From the NCBI GenBank assembly GCA_017621115.1, contig JAGATU010000087.1, positions 1 to 16,452 of the forward strand: a stretch of DNA of 16,452 nucleotides. The letters are read 5' to 3'. A program made the position numbers and the translations under genes. The DNA comes from Lachnospiraceae bacterium (GTDB lineage Bacteria > Bacillota_A > Clostridia > Lachnospirales > Lachnospiraceae). This document shows positions 1 through 5,788 of the stretch, one piece after another. The first letter of the stretch is position 1. Each line of letters starts with the position of its first letter. The notes beneath the pieces were generated by a model. It was not told the origin of the DNA, ran no database searches, and saw only the letters and a list, made by a program, of their open reading frames with translations.

Positions 1-31
1 GAAATAATTTTGTTACAAAGGGAGAATTAAG

Positions 32-1048
32 ATGGCGGTTTTAGTGACAGGCGGTGCCGGTTTTATCGGAAGCCATACCGTGGTGGAATTGCAGAATGCA
101 GGCTATGATGTGGTAGTAGTTGATAACCTTGCCAATTCCAGCGAAAAGAGCCTTGAGAGAGTAGAAGTGATTACGGGCAAAAAGGTTCCGTTTTACAAAG
201 TAGACATTTTAGACAGAGAAGGTCTGAATGCCGTATTTGAAAAAGAAAATATTGACTCCTGTATTCATTTTGCAGGATTAAAAGCGGTTGGTGAATCCGT
301 ACAGAAACCATGGGAGTATTACCAGAATAATATTGCGGGTACCCTCACATTGGTGGATGTTATGAGACAACATGGCGTGAAGAATATTATCTTTTCTTCT
401 TCCGCTACTGTATACGGAGATCCTGCACAGATTCCGATTACCGAGCAGTGCCCGAAAGGACAGTGTACGAATCCTTACGGATGGACCAAGTCCATGCTTG
501 AGCAGATTCTTTCTGACATCCAGAAAGCAGATAATGAATGGAATGTAATATTACTTCGTTATTTCAACCCTATCGGAGCGCATAAGAGCGGTACTATCGG
601 TGAGAATCCGAACGGTATTCCGAATAATCTGATGCCGTATATTACACAGGTTGCAGTCGGTAAATTAAAAGAACTTGGAGTGTTTGGTGATGATTACGAT
701 ACACCGGACGGAACCGGCGTACGTGATTACATTCATGTAGTAGACTTGGCGAACGGTCATGTAAAAGCTCTTAAGAAAATCGAGGAAAATGCAGGACTTA
801 AGATTTATAACCTTGGTACAGGTCATGGCTACAGTGTACTTGACATTGTAAAGAATTTTGAGGATGCAACAGGTGTTGCAATCCCGTATTCCATCAAGGA
901 TCGTCGTCCGGGCGACATTGCCACCTGCTATGCGGATGCGTCGCTTGCCCATGATGAGCTTGGTTGGGAAGCGCAGTACGGTATTAAAGAGATGTGCGAA
1001 GACTCTTGGAGATGGCAGAGCAGTAATCCTAACGGATACGAAGAATAA
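32..1048 (+). CDS. galE: UDP-glucose 4-epimerase
   Basis: GalE interconverts UDP-galactose and UDP-glucose using tightly bound NAD, in the Leland pathway and in supplying sugars for surface polymers. The 338-aa protein is full length for the family. It opens with the Rossmann motif [10 protein letters not shown] (residues 6-15). The extended SDR catalytic set is visible and falls at the same numbers as in E. coli GalE: Ser124 in SSSATVYG, Tyr149 and Lys153 in NPYGWTK. The ATG at 32 follows an AAAGGGAG ribosome site at 17-24. Only 31 bases precede the gene, so its promoter and operon partners lie outside the window. It ends before a strong two-way terminator and faces the hemolysin III-like gene. 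Substrate could extend to N-acetylated sugars, since family members vary and sequence alone does not settle this. Confidence 0.96.
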   Translation: MAVLVTGGAGFIGSHTVVELQNAGYDVVVVDNLANSSEKSLERVEVITGKKVPFYKVDILDREGLNAVFEKENIDSCIHFAGLKAVGESVQKPWEYYQNNIAGTLTLVDVMRQHGVKNIIFSSSATVYGDPAQIPITEQCPKGQCTNPYGWTKSMLEQILSDIQKADNEWNVILLRYFNPIGAHKSGTIGENPNGIPNNLMPYITQVAVGKLKELGVFGDDYDTPDGTGVRDYIHVVDLANGHVKALKKIEENAGLKIYNLGTGHGYSVLDIVKNFEDATGVAIPYSIKDRRPGDIATCYADASLAHDELGWEAQYGIKEMCEDSWRWQSSNPNGYEE

Positions 1049-1073
1049 TTAATCAGATATAAGAATAATAATA

Positions 1074-1112
1074 AAAACGGTCTGACATTTTAGTAATGTC
1101 GGACCGTTTTGT
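1074..1112. terminator. Two-way intrinsic terminator between galE and the hemolysin III-like gene
   Basis: A 16-bp stem (1074-1089 with 1095-1110, one G-U type mismatch) encloses a 5-nt loop. The arms begin with an A run and end with a T run, so the hairpin has a U tract when read from either strand. It sits between two convergent genes, 25 nt after the galE stop and just before the stop of the minus-strand gene. Confidence 0.92.
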
Positions 1113-1122
1113 TATCATTGTG

Positions 1123-1773
1123 TTATGCCACATAACGGAACATAAAGATGAAGTGGCAGATACTGCCGGCCATTACAAATAAATGAAATACTTCGTGAGC
1201 ACCGAAAAATGGGAAGCGGCCACCAAATATTTTCAGTTTCATGGCGTAGATGACACCACCGATTGTGTAGAAAACACCGCCGGCAAGAAGCCATAAAAAG
1301 GCTGCGTGAGGAAGAACATCCCAAAGGGTTCCGAATACTCCGAGGCATACCCAGCCCATGGAAATATAGATAAGGGATGAGAACCATTTGGGGCAGGTAA
1401 CCCAGCAAGCCTTGAGTACAATTCCAAAAAGAGCAATGCCCCATACAACGGCCAAAAGAGTATAACCAATGTGTCCGCCTAGTGTAATCAGACATACCGG
1501 GGTATAGGAACCGGCAATCAGAACAAAAATCATCATATGGTCAATTTTGCGGAATATCTTAAGTGCTTTTTCTCCTAAGTTTAACGTATGGTAGGTGGTA
1601 CTTGCCGCATAAAGCAGAATCATGCTGCACATAAAAACTGCCATGGCAATAAAGCATAAACGCCCTGACGAAACGGCTGCCTTAACCAATAATGGAATGG
1701 AAGCCAAAACTGCCATCATCATACCGATAAAATGGGTTAATGCGCTCCCGGGATCTCTGACCGTAATCTGCAT
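1123..1773 (-). CDS. Hemolysin III / PAQR-family membrane protein
   Basis: An integral membrane protein of the hemolysin III (YqfA/YplQ) branch of the PAQR family. The family is defined by about seven transmembrane helices and a metal site. The sequence is very hydrophobic throughout. It shows the family signatures Ser58-x3-His62 (ASTTYH), Asp78-His79, and a C-terminal His193-x3-His197 (AHEVFH) with His207 nearby, which are the expected metal ligands. I chose the ATG at 1773, giving 216 aa, over an upstream in-frame Met because a good GGAGGTG site (about 1781-1788) precedes it and the product begins at the usual family start; 216 aa is a typical length. The 'hemolysin' name comes from one Bacillus protein and should not be read as proof of toxin activity. 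Its role in ordinary cells is unknown. It has its own promoter and shares a terminator with galE. Confidence 0.9.
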   Translation of the reverse strand: MQITVRDPGSALTHFIGMMMAVLASIPLLVKAAVSSGRLCFIAMAVFMCSMILLYAASTTYHTLNLGEKALKIFRKIDHMMIFVLIAGSYTPVCLITLGGHIGYTLLAVVWGIALFGIVLKACWVTCPKWFSSLIYISMGWVCLGVFGTLWDVLPHAAFLWLLAGGVFYTIGGVIYAMKLKIFGGRFPFFGAHEVFHLFVMAGSICHFIFMFRYVA

Positions 1774-1801
1774 AAGATAGACACCTCCACTAAAAACCTT
1801 G

Positions 1802-1826
1802 TCATGTAGCAATCAAAACTACATGA
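1802..1826 (-). other. Hairpin in the leader of the hemolysin III-like gene
   Basis: An 8-bp inverted repeat (1802-1809 with 1819-1826, TCATGTAG/CTACATGA) around a 9-nt loop. It lies a few bases inside the predicted transcript start and about 30 nt before the start codon. It has no U tract towards the gene, so it is not a terminator. It could stabilise the 5' end or be a protein site. Confidence 0.4.
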
Positions 1827-1837
1827 AGTACATATTG

Positions 1838-1866
1838 ATATTACTGCTGAATAATGGTGGTGTCAA
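1838..1866 (-). promoter_or_regulatory. Promoter of the hemolysin III-like gene
   Basis: On the minus strand a perfect TTGACA (1866-1861) is separated by 17 nt from TAATAT (1843-1838, 4 of 6). Transcription would start near 1831, giving a leader of about 58 nt. Confidence 0.7.
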
Positions 1867-1906
1867 GGAAAAAAATACAATTAATTTATTCTTAAGAAAT
1901 CGGGTA

Positions 1907-2170
1907 CTAGTCTTCCTCGATTACATGGAACTCCAAAAAGTCAAAAGGAATCTCTTCCATAAACGAATCCTGCGTAAATCTTGTTTTGGAATGACGCTGA
2001 AAGTCAGCAATATTGGAATCTAACCATATCGGGGTGCTAAGGTCAAAGGCACGGCATACTTCGTCCAGAGCCTTAAAAACTTTATGGGTCCTTGTATCAT
2101 TTTCAGTGTTGGTAATAACAATATCTTTCATCATGCGGTTATCTGCGAATTCTTTTGCCCAGATTCTCAT
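1907..2170 (-). CDS. Small conserved-looking protein of unknown function
   Basis: An 87-aa protein starting MRIWAKEFAD. I chose the ATG at 2170 because a GAGGTGA ribosome site lies just upstream and because the promoter -10 (2207-2202) falls inside the longer reading frame, which rules out the earlier start. It has no signal peptide, membrane segment or cysteine motif that I can see. It is rich in charged and aromatic residues and ends in an acidic IEED tail. The central part (about residues 25-60) reads as a helix followed by short strands. I do not recognise a named family. From memory, similar proteins of this size occur in many Lachnospiraceae, but I cannot confirm this here. It is divergent from the alarmone synthetase gene. 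Confidence 0.75.
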   Translation of the reverse strand: MRIWAKEFADNRMMKDIVITNTENDTRTHKVFKALDEVCRAFDLSTPIWLDSNIADFQRHSKTRFTQDSFMEEIPFDFLEFHVIEED

Positions 2171-2201
2171 TTGTATCACCTCATTTGTTCTTAGTCTATC
2201 C

Positions 2202-2210
2202 ATTATAACA
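2202..2210 (-). promoter_or_regulatory. Extended -10 promoter for the 87-aa gene
   Basis: On the minus strand TG-T-TATAAT (2210-2202) is a perfect extended -10. No good -35 is seen at 17 nt, which extended -10 promoters do not need. The start would lie near 2195, about 25 nt before the ATG. Confidence 0.65.
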
Positions 2211-2236
2211 TGTATTATTATGAAAAAAGTGTAAAA

Positions 2237-2267
2237 TTCACACAAAAGGATGAAAATATGCTATACT
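2237..2267 (+). promoter_or_regulatory. Promoter of the alarmone synthetase gene
   Basis: TATACT at 2262-2267 is preceded by TG-C (2259-2261), an extended -10. A TTCACA (2237-2242) could serve as -35, though the 19-nt spacing is long. Transcription would start near 2274, about 40 nt before the gene. It lies back to back with the minus-strand promoter at 2202-2210. Confidence 0.65.
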
Positions 2268-2314
2268 GGTTTTATGCAAGATGTAGGGGAAAATGAAGCT
2301 AAGAAGGAGCAGCA

Positions 2315-2974
2315 ATGGGGAACATGAATTATGATGAGACCGATCAGGTTTCCAGTTGGACTGAGGTTATATTGGTCTATACGGCAGCCCTTAAAGAAAT
2401 CGGTACCAAGTTAGAGATTCTTAATGACGAGTTTAAACATGTTCACAGATACAATCCGATTGAACATATTAAGTCCAGAATCAAGACATCAGAGAGTATC
2501 GTTAAGAAACTGAAAAGGCACGGATATGAATCCACGATCGAGAATATGGTCCGCTATGTGAATGATATTGCGGGAGTCAGGGTTATCTGTTCATTTACAT
2601 CGGATATTTACCGGATTGCGGACATGATTAGCAATCAGAATGATATACAGATTTTGTCTGTTAAGGATTATATTAAGAATCCGAAGGAAAGCGGATATAA
2701 GAGTTATCATATGCTGGTATCTGTTCCGATTTATTTGTCCGACCGTAAGGTTGATACGAAGGTTGAGATTCAGATCAGAACCGTCGCAATGGATTTCTGG
2801 GCAAGTCTTGAGCATAAGATACGGTATAAGTTTGAAGCAGATGCGCCGCAGCATATTACGGATGAATTGGTGGAATGTGCCCGAATGGTATCGGATTTGG
2901 ATGCCAGAATGCTCTCTTTAAATGATGAGATTCAGGCATTAATCCGGGAACAGAACGAGAAAAAACGCGGATAA
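2315..2974 (+). CDS. Small alarmone synthetase (GTP pyrophosphokinase, RelQ/YjbM type)
   Basis: Transfers pyrophosphate from ATP to GTP or GDP to make (p)ppGpp, the stringent-response signal. The 219-aa protein is a single synthetase domain: no HD hydrolase domain precedes it and no TGS/ACT domain follows, as in the small alarmone synthetases. Motifs are in order: HIKSRIKTSESIVKKLKR (51-68, basic substrate-binding stretch), DIAGVRV (84-90), KDYI-KNPKESGYKSYH (117-132, with the GYKSYH G loop), and EIQIRTVAMDFWASLEH (151-167), whose Glu151 is the expected catalytic residue. The C-terminus is a charged helix. Length and motifs fit RelQ (B. subtilis YjbM, 211 aa) better than RelP. The ATG at 2315 follows AGGAG at 2305-2309. 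It has its own promoter. An enzyme that cannot degrade its product needs a separate hydrolase, normally the long Rel protein elsewhere. Confidence 0.93.
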   Translation: MGNMNYDETDQVSSWTEVILVYTAALKEIGTKLEILNDEFKHVHRYNPIEHIKSRIKTSESIVKKLKRHGYESTIENMVRYVNDIAGVRVICSFTSDIYRIADMISNQNDIQILSVKDYIKNPKESGYKSYHMLVSVPIYLSDRKVDTKVEIQIRTVAMDFWASLEHKIRYKFEADAPQHITDELVECARMVSDLDARMLSLNDEIQALIREQNEKKRG

Positions 2975-2979
2975 TAGAA

Positions 2980-3005
2980 AATGCTTCCCCTAAGGAGGAA
3001 GCATT
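2980..3005 (+). terminator. Probable hairpin terminator after the alarmone synthetase gene
   Basis: A 9-bp stem (2980-2988 AATGCTTCC with 2997-3005 GGAAGCATT) begins 5 nt after the stop codon. The following sequence is only weakly T-rich, so it may be a pause or a 3'-end stabilising hairpin rather than an efficient terminator. Confidence 0.5.
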
Positions 3006-3039
3006 ATATCCGGGATAAACAGCCTATAAAATGAGGAGT

Positions 3040-3065
3040 GCCCAGGCACCTTTCAGCACCTGGGC
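3040..3065 (+). other. Second hairpin in the gap after the alarmone synthetase gene
   Basis: GCCCAGG (3040-3046) pairs with CCTGGGC (3059-3065) around a 12-nt loop. It is the only GC-rich patch in the 280-nt gap. A poor T tract follows. It may act with the hairpin at 2980 as a tandem terminator. Confidence 0.4.
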
Positions 3066-3124
3066 TATTATGAAAAAATTTATCTAAAGTTCTTGTTCAT
3101 TTGATATATAAACTATATCAGATG

Positions 3125-3146
3125 AATATGAACAAAATATGAACAA
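3125..3146 (+). repeat. Tandem 11-bp direct repeat (AATATGAACAA x2)
   Basis: Two exact copies of AATATGAACAA stand end to end (3125-3135 and 3136-3146). An inverted copy of the core, TTGTTCAT, lies at 3093-3100. The set sits about 50-100 nt before the predicted promoter of the next gene. Repeats spaced one helical turn apart are typical of cooperative protein binding, but the regulator is unknown. Confidence 0.6.
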
Positions 3147-3194
3147 ACTGTAAACAATAGTAAAAATCAATAAAATGTACAGAATGACAAGGTG

Positions 3195-3223
3195 TTTACT
3201 GTGCAAAGTGCACAAAGTATAGA
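3195..3223 (+). promoter_or_regulatory. Candidate promoter with an embedded dyad
   Basis: TTTACT (3195-3200) and TATAGA (3218-3223) are 17 nt apart, each matching 4 of 6 consensus bases. Their spacer holds a perfect dyad, TGTGCA-AAG-TGCACA (3200-3214), placed where a bound repressor would block polymerase. The start would be near 3230, about 54 nt before the next gene. Confidence 0.45.
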
Positions 3224-3283
3224 GGGCGTCGAAATAACGAGAAGTCACTAAAAATGCGTACAGAGAGAAAACGGAGGGGTAGG

Positions 3284-3826
3284 ATGGATACTTTTATTGA
3301 CAAACTTGCACAAAGATTTTCCGCACAAGACATGATTCGGGCAAATTTGGCGGCAGAAGCAAAGGAGACACGAAAGTTGAGAGAGAAAATGGAAAGTTAC
3401 GAAAGTCTGTTACAGGAGATGCGACAGATTAATCTTAAGAATATGGAATCTGCGGAACGTGTAAACCGTATTCTGCAGGAAGGTACATTTGCCGATAAAG
3501 AGCATCTTCAGGAATTATTTGCGGAAAAGGAAGAACTTCTTACTGCCGGATTTACCAAGATGGAAGAAGCATTGCATACGGAAAATGTAAAGGTTTACCG
3601 TAATGTACAGGCGGCAATCCGGAATAGTTTGGAAGAACAGACAACCAAGCTTTTGGAAGAACAGCAGAAGCAGATTGAGGCACAGCATAAGTTGATTCAG
3701 GAGCAGGGCAAGAAATCGAAGGGACGCAGTGTTTTCCTGATCGTAATGAGTATTTTAACATTCCTTGGCGTTGCAGCAGGAGTGGCACTTCAGGTTATGC
3801 AGATGCTTAACTTTAAGTTATTCTAG
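3284..3826 (+). CDS. Coiled-coil protein with C-terminal membrane anchor, function unknown
   Basis: A 180-aa protein beginning MDTFIDKLAQRF. The ATG at 3284 is chosen over one 30 nt upstream because a GGAGGGG site (about 3270-3277) sits directly before it. Residues 20-145 are almost all helix formers with many Glu, Lys and Gln, most strongly at 118-141 (EEQTTKLLEEQQKQIE and onwards), consistent with a long coiled coil. A basic patch (GKKSKGR, 142-148) then leads into one hydrophobic segment at about 149-170, followed by a short tail. There is no signal peptide, so the helical part should face the cytoplasm and the protein is tail-anchored. I know no assigned function. It is 20 nt before the flavin reductase-like gene and probably co-transcribed with it. 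Confidence 0.8.
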   Translation: MDTFIDKLAQRFSAQDMIRANLAAEAKETRKLREKMESYESLLQEMRQINLKNMESAERVNRILQEGTFADKEHLQELFAEKEELLTAGFTKMEEALHTENVKVYRNVQAAIRNSLEEQTTKLLEEQQKQIEAQHKLIQEQGKKSKGRSVFLIVMSILTFLGVAAGVALQVMQMLNFKLF

Positions 3827-3846
3827 AAATATTAAGGAAGAGACAG

Positions 3847-4413
3847 ATGGGTAAAATTGATTTTAAGCCTGGGAATATGTTATATCCGTTACCGGCAGTG
3901 CTTGTCAGTTGCAGCGACGGTAAAGGGAAGGACAATCTGTTAACGATTGCATGGGCCGGTACAGTCTGTACCAATCCGCCAATGGTTTCCATATCCGTAA
4001 GACCGGAGAGATATTCTTATGATATGATTCGCAGTACAGGCGAGTTTATTATTAATCTTACGACTAAGGATTTGGTGTTTGAGACAGATTATTGCGGAGT
4101 AGTCAGTGGACGTGATGTTGATAAATGGGAGAAGTGTAATCTTACGAAGGTGCCGGGAAGTGAAGTGAATGTTCCCTATATTAAGGAGAGCCCTGTGGCT
4201 ATCGAATGTAAGGTGCGTAAAGTAGAAGAACTTGGCTCTCATGATATGTTTCTGGCGGATGTGGTAGCTGTACATTGTGATGAGGCATATATGGATGAGA
4301 AGGGCGGCTTCCATCTTGAGAAAGCGAACCCGCTTGTTTATTCCCATGGTCAGTATTTTGCAACCGGGGAGTATTTAGGTAAGTTCGGGTATAGTATACA
4401 GAAGAAAAAATAA
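3847..4413 (+). CDS. Flavin reductase-like FMN-binding protein
   Basis: A 188-aa protein of the flavin reductase-like domain family, a split-barrel fold that binds FMN. Members reduce flavin with NAD(P)H for partner enzymes or act as small flavoproteins. The N-terminal half has the typical run PGNMLYPLPAVLVSC (8-22), then TIAWAGTVCTNPPMVSISV (33-51), which forms the flavin-binding core, and RYSYDMIRSTGEFIINL (55-71). The C-terminus (VYSHGQYFATGEYLG) is also family-like. The ATG at 3847 follows AAGGAAG at 3834-3840. The gene lies 20 nt after the coiled-coil gene, with no terminator between. The real substrate is unknown, and many clostridial members are stand-alone proteins of undefined role. 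Its stop codon lies inside the palindromic terminator shared with dinB. Confidence 0.85.
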   Translation: MGKIDFKPGNMLYPLPAVLVSCSDGKGKDNLLTIAWAGTVCTNPPMVSISVRPERYSYDMIRSTGEFIINLTTKDLVFETDYCGVVSGRDVDKWEKCNLTKVPGSEVNVPYIKESPVAIECKVRKVEELGSHDMFLADVVAVHCDEAYMDEKGGFHLEKANPLVYSHGQYFATGEYLGKFGYSIQKKK

Positions 4414-4448
4414 GTGAATCAGGCAATTGCCTGATTCACTTATTTTTT
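4405..4448. terminator. Perfect 44-nt palindrome, two-way terminator for the flavin reductase-like gene and dinB
   Basis: Positions 4405-4426 are the exact reverse complement of 4427-4448: an A6 run, 16 mixed bases, then the mirror image ending in T6. Folded as RNA from either strand it gives a long stem with a tight turn and a U tract, a two-way intrinsic terminator. It overlaps both genes: the plus-strand TAA is 4411-4413 and the minus-strand TGA is 4438-4436, so the last codons of both proteins are encoded in the arms. Confidence 0.93.
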
Positions 4449-5635
4449 AGCATGCTTCCACGGACTACAGCCGAAGAACCGTAACGTTTGCGAATCGAAT
4501 CCAGGGCAGAGTCGAGTTTTTTGCTTTTTTCATCTTTTTCATTAAAATCATAGTCCATCAGACTCATTTGTACCGGTTCATCGATATCCACAAGTTTGGT
4601 GCATCGGATACCGAGAAGTCTTACCGGTGTACCGTCCCATAGTTCATCAAATAACCGGCAGGCAGTTTTATAGATGGTGTCCGATGTGTTGGTAGGTGTG
4701 GAAAGAGTAGTCTGGTGGGAGTTTTTGACAAAAGTATTGTATTTTACCTCTACACTGACCATATATGCTAAGGATTCTGCTTTGCGGATACGCGCGGCTA
4801 CCGAATCTGACAAGGATAATAATACTTCGTGAATGGTGCTAAGGTCTTCAGCATCTTTGGCAAGGGTTGTGGAATTGCCGATTCCTTTCGCGTCCGGATG
4901 GATGGGTTCTACTTTGGAATCATCAATCCCGTTTGCAAATTCCCATAAAAGCCTGCCGTGGCTCTTTAAATGCAGGGAAATAATATCCGGGTCGGCACAT
5001 GCCAAATCCCCTATGGTTAAGATTTCCAGTTTGCGCAATTCTTCTACGCTGGATTTGCCGCACATAAACAAAGAAGAAACCGGAAGTGGCCACATTTTCT
5101 CTTTGATTTCGTGGCGGTATAAAGTATGTACAAGATTAGGTTTTTTGAAGTCGGAAGCCATTTTGGCAAGTACTTTACAGTCGCTGATACCAATATTTAC
5201 CGTAAAACCCATGGTATTATATATGGTATCCTTTATCAGGTGGGCGGCATCAATGGCGGATGGATACTGATTGACAATGCTTGAAAAGTCCATATAGCAT
5301 TCGTCTATACTGACCTGCTCAATTTCAGGGGTCAGTGTTTTTAAATAATCCATAAGAATCCGGCTTCGCCTTTGGTACATAGCATGATCGGGAGCAGCAA
5401 TGGTAAGGGCGGAACATTTTTCCAAAGCCTTAACAATCGGTTCCCCTGTTTGTATATTAAAAACTTTGGCAGGAACAGACTTTGCGAGTACAATTCCGTG
5501 CCGTTTTTCTTTGTCGCCGCCAATAATGGAAGGGATAAGGCGCAGGTCCAACGGATCCCCCTGTTCCAGCCGCTCAACAGCTGTCCAGCTTAGGAATGCG
5601 GAATTTACATCAATATGAAAAAATATCGGTTCCAT
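4436..5635 (-). CDS. dinB: DNA polymerase IV (Y-family translesion polymerase)
   Basis: Copies past damaged template bases at low fidelity. At 399 aa it is complete: palm/fingers at the N-terminus, little finger at about 240-350, then a tail. Catalytic acidic residues are Asp9 (HIDVNSAFLSW) and Asp111-Glu112 (SIDECYMDFS). Phe14 in the first motif sits at the usual steric-gate position. A sliding-clamp binding motif, QMSLMDY (about 356-362), follows the little finger, and a further charged segment of about 37 residues ends the protein. The start at 5635 is chosen because a GAAGGGAGG site precedes it, although an in-frame ATG lies 27 nt upstream. The second residue after Asp9 is Asn where E. 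coli DinB has Asp; this looks like a lineage feature. No LexA-like box was seen upstream. It diverges from the M23 peptidase gene. Confidence 0.94.
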   Translation of the reverse strand: MEPIFFHIDVNSAFLSWTAVERLEQGDPLDLRLIPSIIGGDKEKRHGIVLAKSVPAKVFNIQTGEPIVKALEKCSALTIAAPDHAMYQRRSRILMDYLKTLTPEIEQVSIDECYMDFSSIVNQYPSAIDAAHLIKDTIYNTMGFTVNIGISDCKVLAKMASDFKKPNLVHTLYRHEIKEKMWPLPVSSLFMCGKSSVEELRKLEILTIGDLACADPDIISLHLKSHGRLLWEFANGIDDSKVEPIHPDAKGIGNSTTLAKDAEDLSTIHEVLLSLSDSVAARIRKAESLAYMVSVEVKYNTFVKNSHQTTLSTPTNTSDTIYKTACRLFDELWDGTPVRLLGIRCTKLVDIDEPVQMSLMDYDFNEKDEKSKKLDSALDSIRKRYGSSAVVRGSMLKNK

Positions 5636-5653
5636 CAGCGGCCTCCCTTCTGT

Positions 5654-5659
5654 ATTATA
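5654..5659 (-). promoter_or_regulatory. TATAAT element before dinB
   Basis: A perfect minus-strand TATAAT lies at 5659-5654, but no -35 is visible at the right distance and the implied start (about 5647) falls on the ribosome site, leaving a leader of about 12 nt. It may be accidental, or the messenger may be nearly leaderless. Confidence 0.3.
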
Positions 5660-5719
5660 CAAAAATATTCTGACTATTTTGGGTGTTTTCTGAGTTCATG
5701 ATACCGTAAAATACTGGGC

Positions 5720-5748
5720 TTTACAAGCATACAAAATGCTGTTAGAAT
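5720..5748 (+). promoter_or_regulatory. Promoter of the M23 peptidase gene
   Basis: TTTACA (5720-5725) and TAGAAT (5743-5748) are spaced by exactly 17 nt and each matches 5 of 6 consensus bases. Transcription would start near 5755. Confidence 0.7.
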
Positions 5749-5753
5749 TGATA

Positions 5754-5770
5754 TGTTACGAAAATGTTAC
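5754..5770 (+). promoter_or_regulatory. Candidate WalR (YycF) box
   Basis: TGTTAC-gaaaa-TGTTAC matches the WalR consensus TGTWAH-N5-TGTWAH at every position. It overlaps the predicted transcript start of a LysM/M23 wall hydrolase, the class of gene WalR controls in other Firmicutes. Placed at or after +1, it would more likely repress than activate. Inference from motif and context only. Confidence 0.5.
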
Positions 5771-5788
5771 AAAGAAAAGTGAACCAGT

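Noticed and set aside
11..20. TGTTAC before galE as another WalR site
   Set aside because: Only one half-site is visible; the bases where the other half would be, so far as the window shows them, do not match.
1123..1773. Virulence toxin (hemolysin)
   Set aside because: The family name is historical. The sequence is a PAQR-type membrane protein common in harmless bacteria, so no toxin role is claimed.
5636..5788. A possible LexA/SOS box controlling dinB
   Set aside because: I looked for GAAC-N4-GTTC in the gap and found only a half match (GTTCATGATACC), so SOS control is not supported.
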